A stretch of 58,060 bases of DNA from Streptomyces yangpuensis (GCF_001005295.1 NZ_LBMK01000011.1:144443-202502); one strand, 5' to 3'; positions 7,939 through 16,202 are shown, counted from the stretch's first letter. Program-made: numbers and translations. The notes: generated from the letters alone by a model not told the origin.

Positions 7939-8796
7939 TCAGGCCTTCCCGTCCGACCAGACGGCCGCCGCGTCGGCGGCGTGCTCCGCGGCCTGCGCCA
8001 GGCCGGCGCGGGCCGCCGGGTCCCGCCGGCCCGGGTCCAGGACATTGCGCCCGAAGGCCTTGCGGGCCGTGGCCGACGGGGTGATGAGCAGCACCTTCGC
8101 CCCCGCCTCGCGCAGCCGGGCGGCCTGCGCGGCCGGTGCGGGGACGAGCCCCGAGCCGAGTGCGATCGGGGCGATGATCACCACGCGCGCGTAGCCGGCG
8201 GCCAGGTCGGCGTTGGTGGCGGAACGGACGCCCCCGTCGATGAAACGGCGTGCGCCGACCGTGACCGGGGGCCATACGCCGGGCACGGCGCAGCTCGCCG
8301 CCACGGCGTCGACCAGCCCGCTGCCGCTCTCCCGGTCGAAGGCCTCGAGCTCACCGCTGAGCGCGTCCACCGCGGTGACCACGAGCCGCCGCTCGGGCCA
8401 TTCGTGCGAGACCAGCCGGGCCGCCAGCACCTTGCGGCGCTCCGCCTCGGGGCCGGTGTCCGCGGCCAGGGCCATCGCGCCCACCCGCCGGCGGTAGGCG
8501 GCCGCGTCGCGGCCCGAGCGCGCCATCGCCAGCGCGTACCGGGCGATGACGCCCGCTCCCAGCTTCGCGACGGCCTCCCCCGAGGCGTCGCCGAGCTGGC
8601 GTTCGTACAGCTCCTGGGGGCTGAGCCGGCCGGAGGTGAGCTGGGCGCCGACCACCGAGCCGGCCGAGGTGCCGACGACCAGGTCCGCGGTGGTGAGGTC
8701 CACGCCCGCGCGGGCGAGCCCGTAGAGGATCCCGCACTCCCAGCCGACGCCGGTCAGTCCGCCGCCGCCGAGCACCAGTGCCGTGTCGCCGCCCAT
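7939..8796 (-). CDS. Patatin-like phospholipase
   Basis: 285 aa. All patatin signatures are visible: the oxyanion glycine loop GGGGLTGVGWE (about residues 10-20), the nucleophile elbow GTSAG with Ser44, and the catalytic Asp in IDGGV (Asp187). Patatins use a Ser-Asp dyad to cleave acyl groups from lipids. No signal peptide is seen, so it is probably cytoplasmic or membrane-associated. It lies 43 bp upstream of the spermidine-synthase-like gene on the same strand, and may be co-transcribed with it. Confidence 0.9.
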   Translation of the reverse strand: MGGDTALVLGGGGLTGVGWECGILYGLARAGVDLTTADLVVGTSAGSVVGAQLTSGRLSPQELYERQLGDASGEAVAKLGAGVIARYALAMARSGRDAAAYRRRVGAMALAADTGPEAERRKVLAARLVSHEWPERRLVVTAVDALSGELEAFDRESGSGLVDAVAASCAVPGVWPPVTVGARRFIDGGVRSATNADLAAGYARVVIIAPIALGSGLVPAPAAQAARLREAGAKVLLITPSATARKAFGRNVLDPGRRDPAARAGLAQAAEHAADAAAVWSDGKA

Positions 8797-8839
8797 CGCC
8801 GCCCGCCCCTCCCTCGTGTCCGCGGTGTCCGCGCGTGCC

Positions 8840-8882
8840 TGTGGTGACGGCAGTCTGGCGCAGCCTTCCTGCCGTCACCACA
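8840..8882 (-). terminator. Terminator of tuf3
   Basis: Fourteen-base perfect arms TGTGGTGACGGCAG / CTGCCGTCACCACA with a 15-nt loop lie 22 nt after the EF-Tu stop on the minus strand. This ends the tuf3 transcript before the patatin gene. Confidence 0.85.
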
Positions 8883-8903
8883 GCGGGGTCCCGATCGGGC
8901 GGG

Positions 8904-10085
8904 TCAGCCCAGGACGGCCGTCACCGTCCCGGCGCCGACGGTCCGGCCGCCCTCGCGGACGGCGAAGCCGAGCCCTGCCTCCAGCGGGACGTCCCGGCCG
9001 AGCTCGACGGTCATCGTGACCGTCTCGCCGGGCCGGGCGACGCCCGCGACCCCCAGGTCCACGTCCCCCACCACGTCGGCGGTGCGGATGTAGAACTGCG
9101 GCCGGTAGCCGCTGGCCACCGGGGTCGTACGGCCGCCCTCGCGTCCGGAGAGCACGTACACCTGCGCGGTGAAGCGCCGCCTGGGCGTCACGCTGCCGGG
9201 GGCGGCCACCACGTGCCCGCGGCGCACGCCGTCGCGCGGGACGCCGCGCAGCAGCAGCGCGACGTTGTCCCCGGCCTCGGCGGACTCCATCGGCCTCCCG
9301 AAGGTCTCCAGGCTGGTGACGACCGTCTCGAGCGGCTCGCCGTCGCCGCCCAGGACGGCGACGCGGTCGCCGAGGCGTACGCCGCCGCGCTCGACGGCGC
9401 CGGTCACGACCGTTCCGCGGCCGGTGATCGTCAGGACGTTCTCGACGGGCAGCAGGAACGGCGCCTGCGTGTACCGCACGGGCGTCGGCACGTAGGTGTC
9501 CACGGCGTCCAGCAGTGCCTCGATCGCCCCGGTCCACCGCGGGTCGCCCTCCAGCGCCCCGAGCCCGGAGACCCGTACGACGGGTGCGGTGTCACCGCCG
9601 TAGCCGTGCGCGGTGAGCAGCTCGCGGACCTCCAGCTCGACCAGGTCGGTCAGCTCGGGGTCCCCGGCGTCGGCCTTGTTGAGCGCGACCACGATGGGGT
9701 CGACGCCGACCTGGCGGGCGAGGAGCACGTGCTCGGCGGTCTGTGGCATGACCCCGTCGAGCGCGGAGACGACGAGGATGGCGCCGTCGAGCTGCGCGGC
9801 TCCCGTGACCATGTTCTTGATGTAGTCCGCGTGACCGGGCATGTCGACATGGGCGTAGTGGCGGGTGTCGGTCTCGTACTCGACGTGGGTGAGGTTGATG
9901 GTGATGCCGCGGCGGGCCTCCTCGGGGGCCCGGTCGATGCGGTCGAAGGGCACGAAGGAGGCACCCCCGCGCCCGGCGAGGACCTTGGTGATGGCGGCGG
10001 TGAGGGTGGTCTTGCCGTGGTCGACGTGACCCATGGTGCCGATGTTGAGGTGCGGCTTGGTCCGCACGAAGGCCGTCTTGGCCAT
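8904..10085 (-). CDS. tuf3: Divergent elongation factor Tu (EF-Tu3 type)
   Basis: 393 aa with a complete EF-Tu architecture. GTPase motifs are GHVDHGKT (19-26), RGITIN (59-64), DMPGH (81-85, with the catalytic His85) and NKAD (136-139); domains 2 and 3 follow, ending in FAVREGGRTVGAG. It departs from housekeeping EF-Tu at many sites, for example DMPGH for DCPGH and MPQTAEH for MPQTREH, in the region where kirromycin-type antibiotics bind. No str operon genes (rpsL, rpsG, fusA) are nearby, so this is the third Streptomyces tuf, not tuf1. In S. coelicolor, tuf3 is dispensable and reported to be under positive stringent control. The ATG has GGAAGAG 4 nt upstream, with a hairpin and a 40-aa ORF before that. 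Confidence 0.92.
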   Translation of the reverse strand: MAKTAFVRTKPHLNIGTMGHVDHGKTTLTAAITKVLAGRGGASFVPFDRIDRAPEEARRGITINLTHVEYETDTRHYAHVDMPGHADYIKNMVTGAAQLDGAILVVSALDGVMPQTAEHVLLARQVGVDPIVVALNKADAGDPELTDLVELEVRELLTAHGYGGDTAPVVRVSGLGALEGDPRWTGAIEALLDAVDTYVPTPVRYTQAPFLLPVENVLTITGRGTVVTGAVERGGVRLGDRVAVLGGDGEPLETVVTSLETFGRPMESAEAGDNVALLLRGVPRDGVRRGHVVAAPGSVTPRRRFTAQVYVLSGREGGRTTPVASGYRPQFYIRTADVVGDVDLGVAGVARPGETVTMTVELGRDVPLEAGLGFAVREGGRTVGAGTVTAVLG

Positions 10086-10134
10086 GATCTCTTCCCGTTT
10101 GCCCGAAGCGTGGACGGGACCCCTGAACCGAGCC

Positions 10135-10177
10135 GACCCTCCCCCTGCGGGGTCCGCCGGACGATCCGGGAAGGGTC
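10135..10177 (-). promoter_or_regulatory. Hairpin in the tuf3 leader, overlapping the stop codon of the 40-aa ORF
   Basis: GACCCTCCCC (10135-10144) pairs with GGGAAGGGTC (10168-10177) with one mismatch, and a smaller CCGG-rich stem lies inside. On the minus strand the first arm begins within the TGA stop of the upstream ORF and the hairpin ends 49 nt before the tuf3 ATG. It could be an attenuator or a simple terminator; no U tract follows. Confidence 0.55.
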
Positions 10178-10298
10178 AGCTTCGTGCGCCGTCGAATGCG
10201 GCGAAGACGGGTGCGGCGACGGGTGCGTCCGCGAATTCGGCAGCCTTCGGCGCGTCCGCGACTGCGGACGGCGCTGCGGGGAAGGCGTACCGGGACAT
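10176..10298 (-). CDS. Small ORF upstream of tuf3 (40 aa), possible leader peptide
   Basis: It begins MSRYAFPAAPSAVADAPKAA and ends in an Ala/Val/Pro/Phe stretch followed by FDGARS. The composition is low complexity (about 40% Ala), with no Cys, Ser/Thr-rich core or membrane segment that would suggest a known peptide class. Many alanines use GCA, which is unusual for this genome. CAGGA lies about 10 nt before the ATG. It is on the same strand as tuf3, 90 nt upstream, and its stop sits in the hairpin above. Whether it is translated is not certain. I do not recognise a family. Confidence 0.5.
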   Translation of the reverse strand: MSRYAFPAAPSAVADAPKAAEFADAPVAAPVFAAFDGARS

Positions 10299-10362
10299 GC
10301 CACTGATCCTGCCGGACCATCCCGCGCTCGTCGAACGATTTAACGGGCGAACCGGCGTGCGT

Positions 10363-11082
10363 TCAGAGGTTCTTGAGCGCTTCGCGCATGGACAGCGGGG
10401 ACAGGGCGCCGCGTTCGGCGTCGACGAAGGCGCGCACCGCGTCGGGGTCCGTCCTGGCGTAATCGCGCAGGGCCCAGCCGATGGCTTTGCGAAGGAAGAA
10501 GTCCGGGTCGCCGGCCCGGCGGCGGCAGTGGGCGAAGAGCCGTCCGGTGTCGGTGGAGTCCTTGCGGCCGAGCTGGTGGAGGAGGGCGGTGCGGGCGAGC
10601 CACAGGTCCTCGCTCTCGATCCACTCGTCCATCACGGGGGCCAGCCGGTCCGGGTCGGCGGCCACCAGCGGGCCGACCGTGTGCGCGGCGAGCAGGTCGA
10701 CGGTGTCCCACCAGGGGACGGTGGTGATCAGGTGCCGGACGACCGGGAGGGAGCCGGAGGAGCACCGGGCGACGTGGCGGCGCAGGTAGTCCACGGCGAA
10801 GTAGTGGTACTCGCGCTCCGGAAGCCGCCAGCAGCGCAGCGCGAGCGCCAGGCAGTCCGTCTCCGACGGCCGGGGAGTGTTCTTCGTCACGGTCCTCGAC
10901 AGGTCCCGGCGCAGTGGCGCGGGGATGCCGAGGAAGGGTGCGACGTGTTTCATGTACGCGCCCATGGCGTCGGCCCGCACCGGGTCGGCCGCGGCCGGGT
11001 ACGTCCCGGTGAGCCGCTCCAGCAGGGTGTCCGCGAGGTCACTGCGGGGAACCCTGGGGGGCCGTCCGCCGTTCGACAGCAT
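10363..11082 (-). CDS. DNA alkylation repair protein (AlkD family)
   Basis: 239 aa, all-helical HEAT-like repeat protein. The family pattern is seen in KHVAPFLGIPAPLRR near residue 50, WWDTVDLLA near 125 (the Trp and Asp that contact the lesion in AlkD) and FFLRKAIGWALRDYAR near 205 (the second conserved Trp). AlkD removes positively charged alkylated bases such as 7-methylguanine and 3-methyladenine from DNA. TAATCT lies 7 nt before the ATG and there is no ribosome binding site, so it looks leaderless. It is divergent from the TVP38 gene across 49 bp. Confidence 0.88.
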   Translation of the reverse strand: MLSNGGRPPRVPRSDLADTLLERLTGTYPAAADPVRADAMGAYMKHVAPFLGIPAPLRRDLSRTVTKNTPRPSETDCLALALRCWRLPEREYHYFAVDYLRRHVARCSSGSLPVVRHLITTVPWWDTVDLLAAHTVGPLVAADPDRLAPVMDEWIESEDLWLARTALLHQLGRKDSTDTGRLFAHCRRRAGDPDFFLRKAIGWALRDYARTDPDAVRAFVDAERGALSPLSMREALKNL

Positions 11083-11131
11083 GAGGCCCAGATTACGGCG
11101 CGATGCCGCATACCTCGGCTAGTCTCCCGGG
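11083..11131. promoter_or_regulatory. Compact divergent promoter region with two leaderless -10 boxes
   Basis: TAATCT on the minus strand (11095-11090) lies 7 nt from the AlkD ATG. TAGTCT on the plus strand (11120-11125) lies 6 nt from the TVP38 ATG. Both distances place transcription starts at the start codons. The -35 regions would overlap in the middle. Confidence 0.5.
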
Positions 11132-11860
11132 ATGTCCCTCCTCCTCACGCCGTGGATCCGGCTGGCGCTGCTCGTCGTGCTGCTCGCGGCGGCAGGCGCG
11201 TGCGTGCTGGTCTACGAACCCCAGCGGATCCTCTCGGAGGGCTGGCCCCCCGGTCTCCCGGTGGGCACGGCCGTTCTGTTGTTCGCAGCCGTGTACGGCG
11301 TGTGCTCGGCCGCGTTCGTGCCGCGCCCGCTGCTCAACCTGGCCGCGGGAGCCGTCTTCGGCACGCAGTTCGGCCTCGTCGCGGCGGTCGGGGGCACCGT
11401 GCTGGGTGCGGGCATCGCCTTCGGGCTGGGCCGGGTCATGGGTCAGGAGGCTTTGCGTCCGTTCCTGCGCGGACGTCTGCTGGAGGCGGCCGACGGGCAG
11501 CTCAGCCGGCACGGATTCCGCTCGATGCTGGCGGTGCGGCTGTTCCCCGGGGTGCCCTTCGTGGTCGCCAACTACGGCGCCGCGGTGTCCCGCTGCGGCT
11601 GGGCGCCGTTCCTGCTCGCGACGGCGCTCGGCGTGGTCCCGAACACCACGGCGTACGTGATCGCGGGGGCCAGCGCATCCTCCCCCGGGTCCCCCGCCTT
11701 CCTCGTCTCGTTCGGCTTCATCATGGTCTCCGTGGTGGCCGCGGGCGTCGTCGGCTGGCGCAAAAGGCACCGTCTGGCAGCCCCTCGCAACGACAGTCCG
11801 GAGTACGAACTGACGCCGCAGCACCCCCCTGTGGTCACCGGCGCTTCGCACGGGCCCTAG
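11132..11860 (+). CDS. TVP38/TMEM64 family membrane protein (VTT domain)
   Basis: 242 aa with about five to six membrane segments. The VTT/SNARE-associated core is visible: AAGAVFGTQFGLVAAVGGTVLGAG, then RLFPGVPFVVANYGAAVSRCGWAPFLLATALGVVPNT, with the characteristic R-x-F-P-x-x-P-F and G-x-x-P. It is related to DedA proteins, which act in lipid flipping; the function of the bacterial TVP38 group is unclear. uppP starts 48 bp downstream on the same strand, so a link with undecaprenyl phosphate handling is possible but is inference. Confidence 0.85.
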   Translation: MSLLLTPWIRLALLVVLLAAAGACVLVYEPQRILSEGWPPGLPVGTAVLLFAAVYGVCSAAFVPRPLLNLAAGAVFGTQFGLVAAVGGTVLGAGIAFGLGRVMGQEALRPFLRGRLLEAADGQLSRHGFRSMLAVRLFPGVPFVVANYGAAVSRCGWAPFLLATALGVVPNTTAYVIAGASASSPGSPAFLVSFGFIMVSVVAAGVVGWRKRHRLAAPRNDSPEYELTPQHPPVVTGASHGP

Positions 11861-11908
11861 CATCGGGGGCGAACTGCCCGACGATCACAAGGACGAGCGC
11901 ACCCCGAC

Positions 11909-12787
11909 ATGAGCTGGTTCGAATCCCTAATCCTCGGTCTCGTCCAGGGGCTTACGGAGTTCCTCCCGATCTCCTCCAGCGCCCACCTGCGGCTGACCGC
12001 GGCATTCGCCGGCTGGCACGACCCAGGAGCGGCCTTCACGGCCATCACCCAGATCGGCACCGAGGCCGCCGTGCTGATCTACTTCCGCAAGGACATCGCA
12101 CGGATCGTCTCCACCTGGTTCCGGTCCCTGTACACGAAGGCCCTGCGCTCCGAACAGGACGCCAAGATGGGCTGGCTGGTGATCGTCGGATCGCTCCCGA
12201 TCGGCGTCCTCGGCCTCGTCTTCAAGGACGCGATCGTCGGTCCGGCCCGCGACCTGCGGCTGACGGCCACGACCCTGATCGTGATGGGCATCGTGCTGGG
12301 TGTCGCCGACCGGCTGGCCGCGCGTGACGAGGAGGGCGGCCGGCACCGGGCGATCCGTGAGCGCAAGACGCTCCAGCAGCTGGGCGTCAAGGACGGCCTG
12401 ATCTTCGGCTTCTGCCAGGCGATGGCGCTGATCCCGGGTGTCTCCCGGTCCGGCGCGACGATCTCCGGCGGTCTGCTGCTGGGCTTCACCCGCGAGGCGG
12501 CGGCCCGTTACTCCTTCCTCCTCGCCATCCCGGCCGTGCTGGCCTCGGGCGCCTTCGAGATCAAGGACGTGATGGAGGATCCGGGCCACATCTCCTGGGG
12601 TCCCACGATCTTCGCGACGGTCATCGCCTTCTTCGTGGGCTACGCCGTGATCGCGTGGTTCATGAAGTTCATCACCACCAAGAGCTTCATGCCGTTCGTG
12701 ATCTACCGGATCCTGCTCGGCATCCTGCTGTTCGTGCTGATCGGCATGGGCGTACTGAGCCCGCACGCCGGCGAGTCCGGCTCGTAG
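11909..12787 (+). CDS. uppP: Undecaprenyl-diphosphatase UppP (BacA)
   Basis: 292 aa, about eight membrane segments. Both active-site motifs are present: GLVQGLTEFLPISSSAHL (residues 10-27) and IPGVSRSGATISGG (about 174-187). UppP dephosphorylates undecaprenyl diphosphate to regenerate the lipid carrier for peptidoglycan and teichoic acid synthesis. Resistance to bacitracin is the classic overexpression phenotype. The length is normal. A perfect 17-bp-armed terminator follows. Confidence 0.96.
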   Translation: MSWFESLILGLVQGLTEFLPISSSAHLRLTAAFAGWHDPGAAFTAITQIGTEAAVLIYFRKDIARIVSTWFRSLYTKALRSEQDAKMGWLVIVGSLPIGVLGLVFKDAIVGPARDLRLTATTLIVMGIVLGVADRLAARDEEGGRHRAIRERKTLQQLGVKDGLIFGFCQAMALIPGVSRSGATISGGLLLGFTREAAARYSFLLAIPAVLASGAFEIKDVMEDPGHISWGPTIFATVIAFFVGYAVIAWFMKFITTKSFMPFVIYRILLGILLFVLIGMGVLSPHAGESGS

Positions 12788-12815
12788 CGGGCCCGCACCA
12801 CCGCTTCGCGTGAAT

Positions 12816-12851
12816 CGGAGGCCGCCCGGGAACGTTCCCGGGCGGCCTCCG
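12816..12851 (+). terminator. Terminator of uppP
   Basis: Perfect palindrome: CGGAGGCCGCCCGGGAA, two bases, then its complement. Very stable, 28 nt after the uppP stop. Confidence 0.9.
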
Positions 12852-12899
12852 CGTCGTTGTTGACGAAGAGAGCGCACGGCAAGCAGCAGGGGGTGTCCC

Positions 12900-13076
12900 A
12901 TGGGGCGCGTGGTACTGGAGCGTTTTCCGGCCGGAAGTCCGCGGGGAAGCTGGCCCGCCGAGGAGTACGCGGCGCAGCGGATGCGCGAGGGCGTGCCGGC
13001 CGAGGTGGTCATGGATCTCGCCAGCGACGCGTTCCTCGTCGTGGTCCGGCAGCGGGAGGCGCGTTCCGGTCACTGA
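12900..13076 (+). CDS. Small hypothetical protein (58 aa)
   Basis: ATG at 12900 is preceded by AGGGGG. The reading frame has the strong G/C third-position bias of real genes. The protein has an N-terminal WPAEEYAAQRMREGVPAEVVMDLASDAFLVVV core that should form helix, turn and strand. No cysteine, signal peptide or membrane segment. I do not recognise the family. It stands alone after the uppP terminator and 69 bp before the NTF2-like gene on the same strand. Confidence 0.7.
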   Translation: MGRVVLERFPAGSPRGSWPAEEYAAQRMREGVPAEVVMDLASDAFLVVVRQREARSGH

Positions 13077-13145
13077 CGGGCCGCGCGGAGATCCTGTCGG
13101 CGCACGCCCCTTGGCCCCGCGCCCGCGCAGCCGCACACTGACCCG

Positions 13146-13613
13146 ATGACTCAGCGTGTGGATCTCGCGACGGTGATGGACCGGCTGGCGATCGATGACG
13201 TGGTCACGAGCTACGCGGTGGCCGTCGACGACGGCGACTGGGCCGCCTACCGGGCCCTGTTCACCGCGGGCGGGCGGGCCGACTACAGCTCGGCGGGCGG
13301 GATCGAGGGTCCGGTGGCGCGGGTCGCGGACTGGCTCGCGGAGACCATGAAGCTCTTCCCCGTGCGTCAGCACCTGATCGTCAACCGGCTGATCCGGCTG
13401 GAGGACGTCGCCGGGGCGCCCGGGGACGGCGCCGAGGTCCGGGCCGATTTCCTGAACCCGATGCGGCTGGCGGGGCCGGAGGACGACGGCACGGTCACCT
13501 CCCCCGATTTCGTGGCCGCCGGGCGCTACACCTTCGCCCTGGCGCGCACCCGGGACGGCTGGCGGCTCACCCGGGTCACCGTGCACGAGAAGTGGCGGCA
13601 CATGACCGGGTGA
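13146..13613 (+). CDS. SnoaL/NTF2-like family protein
   Basis: 155 aa. The N-terminus (LATVMDRLAIDDVVTSYAVAVDDGDWAAYRALFTAGGRADYSSAGG) is typical of the SnoaL-like_4 group, a cone-shaped alpha+beta fold that includes small dehydratases, isomerases and non-catalytic binding proteins. The Asp and Tyr positions of the group are present, but the activity cannot be deduced. No clear ribosome binding site is seen before the ATG. lnt starts 80 bp downstream on the same strand. Confidence 0.82.
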   Translation: MTQRVDLATVMDRLAIDDVVTSYAVAVDDGDWAAYRALFTAGGRADYSSAGGIEGPVARVADWLAETMKLFPVRQHLIVNRLIRLEDVAGAPGDGAEVRADFLNPMRLAGPEDDGTVTSPDFVAAGRYTFALARTRDGWRLTRVTVHEKWRHMTG

Positions 13614-13693
13614 GCCGGCCCGGCCCGGGCCCGACCGCGCGGCCCGGAGGGCGGTTCCGCCCTGCACTGCCACACTGGAAGCGGAGGCGCGCC

Positions 13694-15268
13694 ATGATCG
13701 TCACGCACAACGGGTGGTCCCGCCGCTGGCGCGCGCCCGCCGCGGTGGCCGCCGGCGCGCTGCCCGCCCTCGCGTTCCCCGCTCCCGCGCTCTGGTGGTT
13801 CGCCTATGTGGCCCTGGTGCCCTGGATGCTGCTGCTGAGGTCGGCCCCCGGCGGGCGGCGGGCGGCCCTGGAGGGCTGGCTCGGCGGTGCCGGGTTCATC
13901 CTGGCCGTGCACCACTGGCTGCTGCCGAGCCTGCACGTGTTCCTGGTCCCGGTGGCCGCTCTGCTGGGGGTGCTGTGGATCCCCTGGGCGCTGCTGGTGC
14001 GGGAGCTGCTCGGCGGCCGTCCCTCGGCGGGCCGGGCGGCCCGGGCGCTGGTCCTCGTACCGGCGGGGTGGCTGCTGTCGGAGCTGGTCCGGTCCTGGCA
14101 GGGGCTGGGCGGGCCGTGGGGGCTGCTGGGGGCCAGTCAGTGGCAGGTGGCGCCCGCGCTGCGGCTGGCGTCGGTGGGCGGGGTGTGGCTGATCAGTCTG
14201 CTGGTGGTGGCGGTGAACTGCGCCGTGGTGCTGCTGGTCGTGGTGCCGGGGGCGCGGGTCCCGGCGGTGGCCGGGCTCACGGGCTGTGCGCTGCTCACGG
14301 GTGCGGTGTGGGTGTGGGCGGTCCGGCCGGCGGAGTCGGGCGGGCTGCGCGTGGCCGTCGTACAGCCGGGTCCGGTGCCCGACGGCCCGGACAGCGTGGA
14401 GCGGCGGTTCACGGCCGGTGAGCGGCTGACCCGGCCGCTGGCCGGGCAGCGGGTGGACCTGGTGGTGTGGGGCGAGAGCAGCGTGGGCGAGGACCTGTCG
14501 GCCCGCCCGGACCTGGCCCGCCGGCTCGCCGCGCTGTCGGCGGAGGTCGGGGCTCCGCTGCTGGTGAACGTGGACGCGCGGCGGGCGGACCGGCCCGGGA
14601 TCTACAAGAGCGCGGTGCTGGTCGGCCCCGGCGGACCGACGGGTGACCGGTACGACAAGATGCGGCTGGTCCCCTTCGGGGAGTACGTGCCGGCCCGGTC
14701 GCTGCTGGGCTGGGCGACCTCGGTCGGCAGGGCGGCCGGCGAGGACCGCATGCGCGGGAACGCACCGGTCGTCATGGACCTGCCGGGACAGCGGGACGAG
14801 GACGCGGTCGTCCGGCTCGGCCCGCTGGTCTGCTTCGAGTCCGCGTTCCCCGACATGAGCCGGCGCCTGACCCGCGACGGGGCCTCCCTGCTCATCGCCC
14901 AGTCGGCGACCTCCACCTTCCAGGAGAGCTGGGCGCCGGCCCAGCACGCCTCGCTGGCGGCCCTGCGGGCGGCCGAGAACGGCCGGCCGATGGTGCACGC
15001 CACCCTGACGGGGGTCAGCGTCGTGAACGGCCCTTCCGGCGAGCGGATCGGCGCCGCCCTGCCGACGTCGGCGCGGACCGCGGAGGTGTACGAGGTGCCG
15101 CTCGCCCGGGGCTCGACCCTGTACGTCCGCTTCGGGGACTGGCCGGTGACCGCGGCCCTCGCCGCCCTGGCTCTCTACTGCGGTGCGGCGGGCGCCCGTT
15201 GGATCACAAGGCCTTCTGCGCCTGCGCCAGAGCCGAGTTCACCACCAGCTCGCACAGTTCGTGGGTGA
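13694..15268 (+). CDS. lnt: Apolipoprotein N-acyltransferase
   Basis: 524 aa. The start at 13694 has GGAGG upstream. Six or so N-terminal membrane segments (about residues 15-210) are followed by the nitrilase-type domain. The catalytic triad is visible: Glu261 in VVWGESS, Lys322 in YDKMRLVPFGEYVP and Cys380 in LVCFESAFPD. Lnt adds the third acyl chain to the N-terminal Cys of lipoproteins in the membrane. Streptomyces species commonly have two Lnt homologues, and this one stands alone without a dolichol-phosphate mannose synthase gene. The 3' end overlaps the convergent oxidoreductase gene by 65 bp. Confidence 0.93.
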   Translation: MIVTHNGWSRRWRAPAAVAAGALPALAFPAPALWWFAYVALVPWMLLLRSAPGGRRAALEGWLGGAGFILAVHHWLLPSLHVFLVPVAALLGVLWIPWALLVRELLGGRPSAGRAARALVLVPAGWLLSELVRSWQGLGGPWGLLGASQWQVAPALRLASVGGVWLISLLVVAVNCAVVLLVVVPGARVPAVAGLTGCALLTGAVWVWAVRPAESGGLRVAVVQPGPVPDGPDSVERRFTAGERLTRPLAGQRVDLVVWGESSVGEDLSARPDLARRLAALSAEVGAPLLVNVDARRADRPGIYKSAVLVGPGGPTGDRYDKMRLVPFGEYVPARSLLGWATSVGRAAGEDRMRGNAPVVMDLPGQRDEDAVVRLGPLVCFESAFPDMSRRLTRDGASLLIAQSATSTFQESWAPAQHASLAALRAAENGRPMVHATLTGVSVVNGPSGERIGAALPTSARTAEVYEVPLARGSTLYVRFGDWPVTAALAALALYCGAAGARWITRPSAPAPEPSSPPARTVRG

Positions 15269-16118
15269 GCAGGGCATCGCGCGCACTGAGCGTCCGGCCC
15301 GCCGCGACCGCCTCCAGGAAGTGGTCCACGACCTGCTCGATGCCGCGCTGGCGGGCGACGGACACCCAGTCCCCGCGCCGCCGCACGGTCGGCTGGCCCT
15401 TGTGGTCGATGACCTCGGCGAGGTTGACGACCTGCCGCTTGGTGTCCCGGCCCGACACCTCCAGGACCTCCTCGTTGGATCCGGACAGGCGGTTCATGAT
15501 GCCGAGCGCGCTGAAGCCGGCGCCGGAGAGATGGAGCACCACCTGGTGCATCCGGCCGTCGCGGACCACGGCGCGGACGTCGGTGTGCTCGGCCTCGCCC
15601 GGCAGCAGGAAGCGCAGGGTGTCGACGACGTGGATGAAGTCGTCGAGCACGAGGGTGCGCGGGTCCTCGGGCAGCCCGATCCGGTTCTTCTGCATGACGA
15701 TCAGCTCGCGCGGGTGGTCGGCGCACTGCGCGTAGCCGGGCGCGTAGCGGCGGTTGAAGCCGACGGCGAGCGACACCCCGCGCGCCTCGGCCAGTTCGAC
15801 CAGGTGCCGTGACGCCGTCAGCTCGTAGGCGAGCGGCTTGTCCACGTACGTCGGAACGCCGGCCTCCAGAAGTCGGGTGACGATCTCGGGGTGTGAGGCG
15901 GTCGGCGCGTGCACGAAGGCCGCGTCCAGCCCCTCGGCGAGCAGGGCGTCGAGGTCGGTGTGCTGGTGCGCCGCCGGGACCCGGTGGATCGCGCCGACCC
16001 GTTCCAGGGTCTCGGGGCTGCGCGTCTGCAGGTGCAGTTCGATGTCCGGGCGGGTGGTGAGGACGGGCAGGTACGCCTTCTGCGCGATGTCGCCGAGTCC
16101 GATGCAGCCGACCTTCAC
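15204..16118 (-). CDS. Gfo/Idh/MocA family NAD(P)-dependent oxidoreductase
   Basis: 304 aa. The start is taken as GTG at 16118 because GGAGG lies 5 nt upstream; the longer TTG start at 16130 would include that site. Rossmann fold: VGCIGLGDIAQKAYLP at the N-terminus. The family EKP motif appears as VDKPLAYE, with Asp in place of Glu (about residues 94-101). HVVDTLRFL is the catalytic-domain helix. Members oxidise or reduce sugars and cyclitols; the substrate cannot be inferred. The 3' end is antisense to the last 65 bp of lnt. Confidence 0.88.
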   Translation of the reverse strand: MKVGCIGLGDIAQKAYLPVLTTRPDIELHLQTRSPETLERVGAIHRVPAAHQHTDLDALLAEGLDAAFVHAPTASHPEIVTRLLEAGVPTYVDKPLAYELTASRHLVELAEARGVSLAVGFNRRYAPGYAQCADHPRELIVMQKNRIGLPEDPRTLVLDDFIHVVDTLRFLLPGEAEHTDVRAVVRDGRMHQVVLHLSGAGFSALGIMNRLSGSNEEVLEVSGRDTKRQVVNLAEVIDHKGQPTVRRRGDWVSVARQRGIEQVVDHFLEAVAAGRTLSARDALLTHELCELVVNSALAQAQKAL

Positions 16119-16202
16119 CGGGGCCTCCAAATTCGGTCCTTGTGGGATCTCGGCAGCTTAATCCCTGGTGACCGGGGGCTCGATTCGCCGAGGATGATCC
16201 TC

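Noticed and set aside
10176..10298. The 40-aa ORF as a lanthipeptide or lasso precursor
   Set aside because: No Cys, no Ser/Thr-rich core, no leader motif, and no modification enzyme nearby; a leader or regulatory ORF is more likely.
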